The translations under genes and the position numbers were made by a program. The notes beneath the pieces were generated by a model. That model made no database searches, was not told the DNA's origin, and worked only from the letters and a program-made list of their open reading frames with translations. Below, in pieces: positions 1-5,889 of a stretch of 7,282 bases of DNA; the first letter of the stretch is position 1; each line of letters opens with the position of its first letter. This stretch comes from an uncultured Collinsella sp. (GTDB lineage: Bacteria > Actinomycetota > Coriobacteriia > Coriobacteriales > Coriobacteriaceae), in contig USHT01000048.1 in NCBI GenBank assembly GCA_900554455.1, positions 1 through 7,282 of the forward strand, given 5' to 3'.

Positions 1-58
1 TCATGCCTCGCCTTTTGAATGACAAATTGTCGCCCTGGGCGGCGCGCAGCGTCGGCCG
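1..58. other. Intergenic edge downstream of pyrE, no gene recognised
   Basis: This stretch at the window edge lies downstream of pyrE. It contains two small inverted repeats, GACAA/TTGTC around base 27 and CGCCC/GGGCG around base 36. No open reading frame can be judged because the window starts here. The TCA at bases 1-3 could be the stop codon of a minus-strand gene to the left, but that is only a possibility. Confidence 0.3.
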
Positions 59-86
59 GTTACGGCGTTTGGTAAAACGCCGTAAC
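59..86 (-). terminator. Perfect 12-bp hairpin at the end of pyrE
   Basis: The arms GTTACGGCGTTT (59-70) and AAACGCCGTAAC (75-86) are exact reverse complements around a 4-base loop. The right arm touches the pyrE stop codon TAG (88-86 on the minus strand), so the hairpin forms immediately at the 3' end of the pyrE message. No run of U follows on the minus strand. It is therefore either a non-canonical terminator or a 3'-end stabilising structure rather than a textbook intrinsic terminator. Confidence 0.55.
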
Positions 87-769
87 TACTCCCGTGCTCC
101 GTACTGCTCGTAGTAGGCGTCGATGGCGGTCTTGAGCTCGTCATCGATGACAACCTTGCCGTCGATCTCGTGGTTGTAGAGGGTCTCGACGACCTCGGCC
201 ATGGAGACGATGCTCGCGACGGGGAAACCGTACTTGGCCTCGATCTCCTTCTGAGCGGTGGTCACACCGCCCTTGCCGACCTCCATGCGGTTGAGGGACA
301 CGATCAGACCCTTGATCTCGACATCGGCAGCAGCCTTGACCTTGGGATAGGTCTCATCGATGGACTTACCGCTGGTGGTGACGTCCTCGACCATGACCAC
401 ACGGTCGCCGTCCTGGGGCTCGTAGCCCAGCAGGTTGCCCTTGTCGGCACCGTGGTCCTTGGCCTCCTTGCGGTCGCAGCAGTACTTGACCTCCTTGCCG
501 TACAGCTCGTGGTAGGCAATCGCGGTCACGACGGCCAGGGGAATACCCTTGTAGGCAGGCCCGAACAGCACGTCAAAGTCGTCGCCAAAGTTATCGTGGA
601 TGGCCTGGGCGTAATACTCGCCCAGCTTCTTGAGCTGATAGCCCGTCACGTAAGCGCCGGCGTTCATAAAGAACGGGGACTGACGGCCGCTCTTGAGCGT
701 AAAGCTGCCGAACTTAAGAACGTCGGACTCGACCATAAACTTGATGAACTCTTGCTTGTAAGCCTCCAT
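86..769 (-). CDS. pyrE: Orotate phosphoribosyltransferase
   Basis: This enzyme transfers the phosphoribosyl group of PRPP to orotate, giving orotidine 5'-monophosphate, the fifth step of de novo pyrimidine synthesis in the cytoplasm. The 227-residue protein has the usual family length. The substrate segment FTLKSGRQSPFF lies at about residues 23-34 and GPAYKGIPLA at 70-79. The flexible catalytic loop, with DRKEAKDHG at about 99-107, and the PRPP-binding loop VVMVEDVTTSGKS at about 124-136 with adjacent acidic residues E128 and D129, are all intact. The start ATG at 769 is preceded by GAGGAG on the minus strand at normal spacing, which supports it. The gene is divergent from mgtA and ends at a hairpin. 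Any downstream pyr operon partners lie outside the window. I see no PyrR-type attenuator in the short upstream region, though the promoter was not identified. The identification is secure. Confidence 0.96.
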   Translation of the reverse strand: MEAYKQEFIKFMVESDVLKFGSFTLKSGRQSPFFMNAGAYVTGYQLKKLGEYYAQAIHDNFGDDFDVLFGPAYKGIPLAVVTAIAYHELYGKEVKYCCDRKEAKDHGADKGNLLGYEPQDGDRVVMVEDVTTSGKSIDETYPKVKAAADVEIKGLIVSLNRMEVGKGGVTTAQKEIEAKYGFPVASIVSMAEVVETLYNHEIDGKVVIDDELKTAIDAYYEQYGARE

Positions 770-895
770 GCGGGCTCCTCTCGTGATCGCGTACGTGCCT
801 TCCAGTTTAGCGCAGGCGAAGCGTCGATGCGGGCGCGCTTTGGAGCCACGGCATTCTGTAAAGGCTTTGTCAGGGGGAATGGTTTTCCGAACAAT

Positions 896-916
896 GGGGT
901 TGACATGGCAAACCCC
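896..916. promoter_or_regulatory. Inverted repeat over the mgtA -35 box, possible operator
   Basis: GGGGTT (896-901) and AACCCC (911-916) are exact inverted arms separated by 9 bases. The left arm overlaps the -35 hexamer TTGACA at 900-905. A dyad in this position could bind a repressor or activator, but no regulator can be assigned. Six-base arms may also occur by chance in GC-rich DNA. Confidence 0.3.
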
Positions 917-928
917 CTCATCAAGAAT
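900..928 (+). promoter_or_regulatory. Predicted sigma70-type promoter for the mgtA leader
   Basis: A perfect -35 hexamer TTGACA (900-905) is followed after 17 bases by AAGAAT (923-928), which matches the -10 consensus at four of six positions. Transcription would start near 935, giving a leader of roughly 270 bases before mgtA. It points away from pyrE and is the best promoter seen in the 437-base gap between the two genes. Confidence 0.6.
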
Positions 929-945
929 ACGGGCGGATTAAAAAG

Positions 946-976
946 GGGTACGAGATACCCAAAGCGCGCTGCGCTC
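946..976 (+). promoter_or_regulatory. Two hairpins at the 5' end of the mgtA leader
   Basis: GGGTA/TACCC with a 5-base loop is followed directly by AGCGC/GCGCT with a 3-base loop. Both lie just downstream of the predicted start site and just upstream of the leader ORF's ribosome binding site at 984-989. They could protect the 5' end of the message or modulate leader translation. The role is inferred only from position. Confidence 0.35.
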
Positions 977-995
977 AGCCTTTAGGAGGTGTGCC

Positions 996-1067
996 ATGGA
1001 AGGCAGTCCTAGTCGAAAAACCTGCATGTCACCCTCGGCACGCCGCGAGGACTCCGCACACGCATAA
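996..1067 (+). CDS. Candidate 23-residue leader peptide upstream of mgtA
   Basis: An ORF of 23 codons plus TAA starts at ATG 996 behind a perfect AGGAGG (984-989) at 6-base spacing, among the best ribosome binding sites in the window. The peptide begins MEGSPSRKTC and continues MSPSARREDSAHA. It has a Glu at position 2, two Ser-Pro pairs, two arginine-containing clusters and an acidic pair. It has no signal peptide or membrane segment. It ends 139 bases before mgtA, within the same predicted transcript. In enterobacteria, mgtA is controlled by translation of the proline-rich leader peptide MgtL. This peptide is not recognisably homologous to MgtL, but position and size suggest an analogous control element. 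A fortuitous ORF is possible, although the strong ribosome binding site argues against it. Confidence 0.5.
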   Translation: MEGSPSRKTCMSPSARREDSAHA

Positions 1068-1158
1068 ACGCCACCGGCAGATCGCCAAAACCACCGCAAA
1101 GGCGCGCTGCACCCTTTGTGGGCTCAAGAGCTTGACGTGAGCGACATCTAGGTTTTTT
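1033..1158 (+). promoter_or_regulatory. Structured mgtA leader with hairpins and a U-tract, possible attenuator
   Basis: Three stems can be drawn. CCTCG/CGAGG (1033-1037 with 1046-1050) lies inside the leader ORF. A 9-bp stem with one G-U pair (1094-1102 with 1113-1121) has a 10-base loop. GCTCA/TGAGC (1122-1126 with 1138-1142) overlaps an alternative small hairpin TCAA/TTGA. A run of six T (1153-1158) follows the last stem after a 10-base gap. AAAAACCT inside the leader ORF (1016-1023) can pair with AGGTTTTT at 1150-1157, so a ribosome on the leader ORF could change the fold. This resembles attenuation, but the gap before the U-tract is too long for a classical terminator. No M-box (ykoK) consensus was recognised. 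Confidence 0.35.
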
Positions 1159-1206
1159 GAAGCAAATACGACACGTACGCTAACTCCCTTCAACAAGGAG
1201 GACCCT

Positions 1207-3975
1207 ATGCTGATGCTCAAAACCGCCACGGTTCTCGAAGCCATCTCCAAGCGCCGCCGCACGGCACGCCCTGCCGCTCACACCGGCCTGTCCAAGAACA
1301 CCATATTCGCCACCACCCATAGTGCCGATGACGCTCTCGTACTGCTTGACGCCACGGCAAACGGCCTCACCGCCGAGCAGGCAACCGAGCGCCTGTACGC
1401 CTCCGGCCCCAACACCATCGAGGCACCGACCAAGACGCTCGCCCGCCGCATCGCCGACGCCTTCATCGATCCCTTCGCCGGCATCCTCGCCGCGCTTGCG
1501 CTGGTCTCGCTCTACATCGACGTGCTCGCCGTGCCCGAGCCGCAGCGCGACCCCTCCACGGTCATCGTCATCGGCATCATGCTGCTGGTATCGGGCGGCA
1601 TGAAGTTTATCCAGGAAGCCCGCAGCGGCAATGCGGCAGAGGCCCTCAAGGACCTGGTCTCCAACGCTTGCACCGCCCTGCGCGACGGCGAGCGCATCGA
1701 GATCCCCTTCGACGAGCTCGTCCCCGGCGATGTGATCCGCCTCTCTGCCGGCGATATGGTTCCGGCAGATGCCCGTATCATCACCGCGCGCGATCTGTTT
1801 GTGATCGAGTCCGCGCTCACCGGCGAGAGCGAGGCCGTCGAGAAGACCACCGCCGTCACTATCGTCGAGGGTGCCGACGGCTCCGCACTGCCGCTCTCTG
1901 CCTGCAAGAACATCGTCTTTACCGGCACCTCCGTGCAAAACGGCACCGCCATGGCGCTTGTCGTTGCCACCGGCTCGGACACCTACCTGGGTGGCATCGC
2001 CAAGATGCTCAACGGGCGTGGCGAGAAGAGCGCGTTTGACCGCGGCGTCTCCAGCGTCTCCATGTTGCTCGTACGCCTCATGCTCGTTATGGCGCCGGCC
2101 GTCTTTGCCATCAATGCCGCGACCAAGGGCAACGTCATCGACGCGCTGCTGTTCGCCACGAGCGTGGCCGTGGGCATCACACCGCAGATGCTCCCCGTCA
2201 TCGTGACCACGAGTCTGTCGCAGGGCGCCAAGGACCTCGCCCGTCGCCAGGTTATCGTCAAGGAGCTGCCGGCGGTTCAAAACCTGGGCGCCATGGACGT
2301 CCTGTGCTGCGACAAGACCGGCACCCTCACCGAAGACCGCATCGTACTCGAGCGCTACCTCAACACCGACGGCAACGAGGACGCACGCGTGCTGCGCCAT
2401 GCGTTTTTGAACAGCTTCTTCCAGACCGGCCTCAAAAATCTTATCGACCTGGCCGTAATCGACCGTGCCGATGTGACACCCTCGACCGTCGCACCCGATT
2501 CCATGCTGGGCCAGAGCCTGCGCGACCGCTACACCAAGGTCGACGAGGTTCCCTTCGATTTCTCGCGCCGTCGCCTGAGCGTAGTTGTCTCCGACGCCCA
2601 AGGCAAAACCCAGATGGTTACCAAGGGAGCTGCCGAGGAAATGCTCGAGATCTGCTCCTTTGTCGAGATCGATGGCATCGCTCAGCCGCTCACCGACGAG
2701 AAGCTCGCCCAGATTCGCAAGCAGATCGCCGGACTTAACGCCGAGGGCCTACGCGTAATTGCCGTGGCGCAGAAGACCAATCCGCGCTGCGTGGGCGAGT
2801 TTGGCATCGCCGACGAGTGCGACATGGTGCTGATGGGCTTTTTGGCCTTCCTCGATCCGCCCAAAGCAAGTGCCGCGGGCGCCGTCGCCACCCTCGAGGC
2901 CAAGGGCGTGGCGGTCAAGGTCCTAACCGGCGACAACGACCGCGTCGCCGCCACCGTCTGCGAGCAGATTGGTATCGATGCGAGCAACGTCTTGCTCGGC
3001 TCCGAGATCGATGCGCTCGATGACGCCGAACTTGCCAAGCGCGCCGAGAAAACCCACCTCTTCGCCAAGCTCTCGCCGCTGCAGAAGGCGCGCCTGGTAC
3101 GTGTCATGCGCGAGATGCTCGGCCACACCGTGGGCTTTATGGGCGACGGCATCAACGACGCCGCCGCCATGCGTGCGAGCGATTGCGGCATCTCGGTCGA
3201 TTCGGCCGTCGACATTGCCAAGGAATCCGCCGATATCATCTTGCTTCAGAAGAACCTGGGCGTGCTCGAGCGCGGCATCATCGAAGGCCGCCGCACCTAC
3301 GGCAACCTGCTCAAGTACCTCAAGACCACGGTGAGCTCCAACTTTGGCAATGTGCTGTCCGTGACCGTCGCGAGCCTGTTCTTGCCGTTTTTGCCCATGA
3401 GCGCCCTGCAGCTGGTGCTGCTGTCGCTGGTCTACGAGATCGTGTGCATCGCGCTGCCGTGGGACACCGTCGATGACGCCTGGACTGCCCGCCCGCGTGC
3501 CTGGGGCGCCGCGTCCATCAAGGGCTTTATGCTCGAGCTGGGCCCCGTGAGCTCGCTGTTTGACATCGTGACCTTCGCCGCGCTCTTCTTTGTCGTATGC
3601 CCCGCCGCCGTGGACGCAAGCTGGTCCGAGCTTGCCGCCGCGGGCGACGTCGCGGGTATGGCGACCTTTGCTGCGCTCTTCCAGAGCGGCTGGTTTGTCG
3701 AGTCCATGTGGTCGCAGACACTCGTGGTCCACATGCTGCGCTCCCCGCATCTGCCGAGCCCGCGCGACCACGCCGCGCCCGCACTGTGCGTTCTTACCGT
3801 GCTGGGCCTGGCGCTCGTCACATGGCTGCCGGCAAGCCCCATCGCCGATGCGCTCGGCCTCATGGCACTGCCCGCGAGCTTTTTCGCGCTGCTCGTCGGC
3901 ATCGTCACCGCCTACATCGCGCTCACTCAGCTGGCAAAGCGCCGCTACATTGCACGCCACGGCGAGCTGCTGTAG
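1207..3975 (+). CDS. mgtA: Magnesium-translocating P-type ATPase (type IIIB)
   Basis: This inner-membrane pump imports Mg2+ using ATP hydrolysis. The protein has 922 residues against about 900 for enterobacterial MgtA. An N-terminal cytoplasmic segment precedes two membrane helices (about 81-106 and 118-138). The actuator motif TGES is at 205-208. Two more helices (about 283-338) hold the family motif GITPQMLP. The phosphorylated aspartate is D369 in DKTGTLT, the nucleotide-binding KGA is at 473-475, TGD at 574-576 and GDGIND at 646-651. The C-terminal membrane bundle, from about 711, carries MgtA-like segments NFGNVLSV, LPWD, GPVSSLFDI and ALFQSGWF..SQTLVVHMLR. No key residue is missing. AAGGAGG (1195-1201) five bases upstream supports ATG 1207, though a second ATG at 1213 could serve. 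A long structured leader precedes it. No companion gene follows, and the next feature is a large hairpin. Confidence 0.97.
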   Translation: MLMLKTATVLEAISKRRRTARPAAHTGLSKNTIFATTHSADDALVLLDATANGLTAEQATERLYASGPNTIEAPTKTLARRIADAFIDPFAGILAALALVSLYIDVLAVPEPQRDPSTVIVIGIMLLVSGGMKFIQEARSGNAAEALKDLVSNACTALRDGERIEIPFDELVPGDVIRLSAGDMVPADARIITARDLFVIESALTGESEAVEKTTAVTIVEGADGSALPLSACKNIVFTGTSVQNGTAMALVVATGSDTYLGGIAKMLNGRGEKSAFDRGVSSVSMLLVRLMLVMAPAVFAINAATKGNVIDALLFATSVAVGITPQMLPVIVTTSLSQGAKDLARRQVIVKELPAVQNLGAMDVLCCDKTGTLTEDRIVLERYLNTDGNEDARVLRHAFLNSFFQTGLKNLIDLAVIDRADVTPSTVAPDSMLGQSLRDRYTKVDEVPFDFSRRRLSVVVSDAQGKTQMVTKGAAEEMLEICSFVEIDGIAQPLTDEKLAQIRKQIAGLNAEGLRVIAVAQKTNPRCVGEFGIADECDMVLMGFLAFLDPPKASAAGAVATLEAKGVAVKVLTGDNDRVAATVCEQIGIDASNVLLGSEIDALDDAELAKRAEKTHLFAKLSPLQKARLVRVMREMLGHTVGFMGDGINDAAAMRASDCGISVDSAVDIAKESADIILLQKNLGVLERGIIEGRRTYGNLLKYLKTTVSSNFGNVLSVTVASLFLPFLPMSALQLVLLSLVYEIVCIALPWDTVDDAWTARPRAWGAASIKGFMLELGPVSSLFDIVTFAALFFVVCPAAVDASWSELAAAGDVAGMATFAALFQSGWFVESMWSQTLVVHMLRSPHLPSPRDHAAPALCVLTVLGLALVTWLPASPIADALGLMALPASFFALLVGIVTAYIALTQLAKRRYIARHGELL

Positions 3976-4083
3976 CAAGCAGACGGAAAACACCCTGCCA
4001 GTTGCCGTTGCCACTACCACGGCTGCCAACGCCTCTGCCTCTGCCGTTGCCTCTGCCGCTGCCGCAATCTATCCCCTCAGCAA
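3976..4083. repeat. Degenerate hexamer run (NNTGCC-like) after mgtA
   Basis: From about 4001 to 4064 the sequence is built of near-identical 6-base units such as GTTGCC, TCTGCC and GCTGCC, with some imperfect units. It lies entirely between the mgtA stop and the 27-bp inverted repeat. No gene on either strand was recognised. It may be a slippage-prone simple repeat. A 3'-UTR function cannot be shown. Confidence 0.6.
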
Positions 4084-4145
4084 TTGCGGTGAAATAGTTC
4101 CTGTTTAAAGCCGCGTGACTTTAAACAGGAACTATTTCACCGCAA
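4084..4145. terminator. Perfect 27-bp inverted repeat between convergent genes
   Basis: The left arm (4084-4110, beginning TTGCGGTGAAATAG) and right arm (4119-4145, ending CTATTTCACCGCAA) are exact reverse complements over 27 bases, with the loop CCGCGTGA between them. The element lies between the 3' ends of mgtA (plus strand) and the luxR remnant (minus strand), the place for a bidirectional terminator. However, there is no terminal U-tract on either side. The arms are also far longer and more AT-rich than needed. A dispersed palindromic element, a small non-autonomous mobile element or a recombinase site are alternatives. The inverted repeat is certain; the function is not. Confidence 0.6.
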
Positions 4146-4161
4146 CTTATTGGGAGGTTAG

Positions 4162-4416
4162 CTAGTCCTTGGGTGTCCAGGACCAGAAGAAGTTGATAAG
4201 GGCCACACGCGAGGCGGTACCGGCCTTTTTGTTGATCGAGGAAATGTGGCGATAGAGCGTGGAGCGCGAAAGAAAGAGCGTTGTGGCGATGTCCTGAACG
4301 CTCTGGTCCGAAACGACCAAGACCTCAAGAATATCGCGCTCGCGCTCTGTAAGCCCAAAGGTGGCGACGAAAGCATCGAGGCGTTCATCGGACGTGAGCT
4401 CCGCTGCCTCCACCAC
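4162..4416 (-). pseudogene. LuxR-type regulator, C-terminal DNA-binding remnant
   Basis: An 84-residue open frame on the minus strand encodes only a LuxR/GerE helix-turn-helix domain. It has GLTERERDILEVL at about residues 21-33, then SVQDIATTLFLSRSTLYRHISSINKKAG, the recognition-helix region, and a short tail ending in TPKD. LuxR-type regulators of Coriobacteriia commonly carry this domain after a long membrane-spanning N-terminal part of several hundred residues, which is absent here. The first usable start is GTG 4416, directly after an in-frame TGA (4419-4417), and no ribosome binding site is visible. The frame stops exactly where a pair of 15-base repeats begins. The simplest reading is a gene truncated at its 5' end by repeat insertion or rearrangement. 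A short stand-alone regulator cannot be excluded. No missing N-terminal part is visible on the far side of the IS element. Confidence 0.65.
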
Positions 4417-4440
4417 TCATTTAAGCACCACTCATTTAAG
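4411..4440. repeat. Tandem direct repeat, two 15-base units
   Basis: The unit CACCACTCATTTAAG occurs twice without a gap (4411-4425 and 4426-4440), identical in all 15 bases. It replaces the expected 5' part of the luxR gene. The second unit is also the left arm of the palindromic repeat that follows. Confidence 0.85.
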
Positions 4441-4480
4441 TACGTCCCCAATGAGTGGACTAGTCGTTTAAGAACGTCCA
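4428..4480. repeat. REP-like palindromic repeat cluster beside the IS element
   Basis: CCACTCAT (4428-4435) and ATGAGTGG (4451-4458) are inverted arms. Between them lies TTTAAGTACGTCCCC. A related direct copy, TTTAAGAACGTCC, follows at 4467-4479 and is cut by the edge of the IS110 element. Read on the minus strand, the core is GGGGACGTACTTAAATGAGT. Its form (GGGGAC plus a short AT-rich tail, with inverted arms) resembles REP-type interspersed repeats associated with Y1-type transposases. That association is inferred, since no other copies can be checked here. Confidence 0.5.
4479..4480. other. Left core dinucleotide CA of the IS110 insertion
   Basis: The CA here and the CA at 5890-5891 are the only placement consistent with all four guide matches in the putative bridge RNA. 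The target guide GAACGTCC matches the bases just left of it (4472-4479). The donor guide GTAATG is the reverse complement of 4479-4484, CA plus the first four bases of the element. Confidence 0.65.
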
Positions 4481-4489
4481 TTACAGTCG

Positions 4490-4695
4490 AAATTGTCAGC
4501 CCGGGACCGTCTCGGGCTACGATTGAGGCGCGCCCAGAACGGGCCGCCGACCGGGCGCCCGCGCACGGCCGAACGTCCCTGCCCCCGAGAGGGCCCGTTG
4601 GGTGCTGCCGGCGCGGGGCGCGCCGCCCCCGACGGCTGATAGGAAAGTGCCGGGCAGGCGCCGCGGCTGGTAATGTGAGTGCCGAGGGGGAGGCC
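4490..4695 (+). ncRNA. Putative IS110 bridge RNA with readable guide sequences
   Basis: The left end folds as expected for a bridge RNA. A 5' stem AGCCCG/CGGGCT (4498-4503 with 4513-4518) comes first. Target loop: the outer stem pairs CCCGCGC-A-CGGC (4558-4569) with 4607-4617, and GCCC/GGGC (4581-4584 with 4591-4594) closes the inner hairpin. The internal loop holds left guide GAACGTCC (4571-4578), identical to flank 4472-4479, and right guide CGTTGGGTG (4596-4604), the reverse complement of 5890-5898. Donor loop: the outer stem pairs CCCCC and CGGC (4626-4630, 4633-4636) with 4681-4690, and GCCG/CGGC closes the inner hairpin. Its internal loop holds ATAGGAA (4639-4645), identical to right end 5883-5889, and GTAATG (4670-4675), the reverse complement of 4479-4484. 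The order matches IS621. The exact RNA ends are estimated. Confidence 0.8.
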
Positions 4696-4728
4696 ATCCG
4701 GTCGAACGACTACCGGAAGGATACCACC

Positions 4729-5862
4729 GTGAAAGCGCCATCCACCAGACCCGCGGCCGTGCTCGGCCTGGACGTCGGCAAGTCATCGCACTGGGCCTGC
4801 CTGATCGACCGCGACGGGGAGGTGCTGGACAGCGCCCCCGTCCGCAACAGGGAGGCCGAGCTCGACGCGCTGTTCGCCTCCGCGCCCGCCGGCACGCTCG
4901 TCGTCGTCGACCAGTTCCGCAACATAGGGTCCCTCGCCGTGAGGCGGGCCCGCGCCGCGGGGCTCGGGGTCGCCTACCTGCCCGGCCTCGCCGCCAGCCG
5001 CGCCGCGGGCCTGTTCGCCGGCGAGGCCAAGACCGACGAGCGCGACGCCGCGGTGATCGCGCGGACCGCCCTGGGCGTGCCGGACTCCCTGTCGGGGGTC
5101 CCGGGCCGCGGCGAGGCCCTCGAGGCCGCTCGCGCCCTCTCGTCGCAGCGCGACCACGTCGTCGCCTGCGCGACCAGGGACAAGAACCGCCTGCGCGCGG
5201 TGCTGCTCGAGTCCTGCCCGGCCCTCGAGGCCGCGGTCGACCTGTCGGACCGGCGGTGGCTGGAGCTGCTCGCCGGGTTCGGCGGGGCGTGGGGGATCGC
5301 CCGCTCCGGGGCCGAGGGCCCGCGGGCCGAGGCCGCCGGGGAGGCCGCGGCCGCCTCCACCGCGCCCCCGCCGGCGCTCGTCGAGGCCGAGAACAGGCAG
5401 GTCAGGTTCCTGGCCGCCCGGATATCGGAGGCCCTCGACGAGGCCGGGGCCCTCGAGGCCGAGACGGCGGCGCTGCTCGAGGGCGACGAGACCCACGCGT
5501 GCCTGCTCACCGTGCCCGGCATCGGCCCGAGGACCGCGGCGCAGCTCGCGGTGTCGGTCGACATCGGGAGGTTCCCGGACCACGACCACCTGGCCTCGTA
5601 CTGCGGCATAGCCCCGAGGGTGAGGAGCTCCGGCACGTCGGTGAGGTCGGTCAGGGCGTCCAGGCGCGGCGACGCGAGGCTCAAGTCCCTGCTGATCTTC
5701 TCGTGCAACAGCCTGGTGAGGTCCTCGGGGCGCTACGGCGAGTACTACCGGGCCTGCAGGGCGCGGGGCATGGGGCACGGGCGGGCGCTCAAGGCCGTCG
5801 CGAGGAAGCGGCTCAGGGCGATATACGCCGTGATGCGCGACCGGGTGCCCTACCGGGAGTAG
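4729..5862 (+). CDS. IS110-family DEDD transposase (bridge-RNA-guided recombinase)
   Basis: This 377-residue recombinase would join the element's circular form to target DNA under guidance of the bridge RNA. The N-terminal RuvC-like domain has LGLDVGK (D15), VVVDQFRNIG (D61) and AKTDERDA (D103, D106). The spacing matches the D11-E60-D102-D105 set of IS621, but the usual Glu is Asp here. A middle Ala/Glu-rich region (about 190-260) is probably coiled coil. The C-terminal Transposase_20-type domain has TVPGIGPRTAAQLA and YCGIAPRVRSSGTS. Ser300 or Ser301 in the SSG motif is the candidate catalytic serine. The start is taken as GTG 4729, seven bases after AAGGA (4717-4721). The same frame stays open far upstream, but only through the RNA region and the luxR remnant. 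The gene looks intact, with AGG-rich codon use unlike its neighbours. Confidence 0.93.
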   Translation: MKAPSTRPAAVLGLDVGKSSHWACLIDRDGEVLDSAPVRNREAELDALFASAPAGTLVVVDQFRNIGSLAVRRARAAGLGVAYLPGLAASRAAGLFAGEAKTDERDAAVIARTALGVPDSLSGVPGRGEALEAARALSSQRDHVVACATRDKNRLRAVLLESCPALEAAVDLSDRRWLELLAGFGGAWGIARSGAEGPRAEAAGEAAAASTAPPPALVEAENRQVRFLAARISEALDEAGALEAETAALLEGDETHACLLTVPGIGPRTAAQLAVSVDIGRFPDHDHLASYCGIAPRVRSSGTSVRSVRASRRGDARLKSLLIFSCNSLVRSSGRYGEYYRACRARGMGHGRALKAVARKRLRAIYAVMRDRVPYRE

Positions 5863-5871
5863 CCCCGACGG

Positions 5872-5877
5872 TTGACA
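5872..5877 (+). promoter_or_regulatory. Outward-facing -35 box TTGACA in the IS right end
   Basis: A consensus -35 hexamer sits ten bases after the transposase stop and 14 bases before the edge of the IS, pointing out towards pstS. No good -10 lies at the correct distance in the flank as inserted. In IS110 elements a -35 in the right end is known to be completed by a -10 in the left end of the circle. Here the nearest left-end candidate is TACAGT (4482-4487). Confidence 0.45.
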
Positions 5878-5889
5878 AAACTATAGGAA

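Noticed and set aside
170..985. Long plus-strand open frame opposite pyrE
   Set aside because: It is a GC-rich shadow frame of pyrE with low-complexity composition, no recognised domain and no ribosome binding site.
900..1206. M-box (ykoK) Mg2+ riboswitch upstream of mgtA
   Set aside because: The leader is long enough and structured, but the conserved M-box core sequences are not present by eye. A covariance search would settle it.
1180..2601. Long minus-strand open frame opposite mgtA
   Set aside because: It is an antisense shadow with Gly/Asp/His/Arg-rich composition typical of the complement of high-GC coding DNA. mgtA itself is unambiguous.
4411..4480. CRISPR array from the short repeated units
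   Set aside because: The two identical units are adjacent with no spacer, the others are inverted or diverged, and no cas gene is present.
4246..5862. A 538-codon plus-strand frame including the transposase with a long N-terminal extension
   Set aside because: The first 161 codons run antisense through the luxR remnant, the repeats and the structured left end. IS110 similarity begins only at about 4740, and GTG 4729 has a good ribosome binding site.
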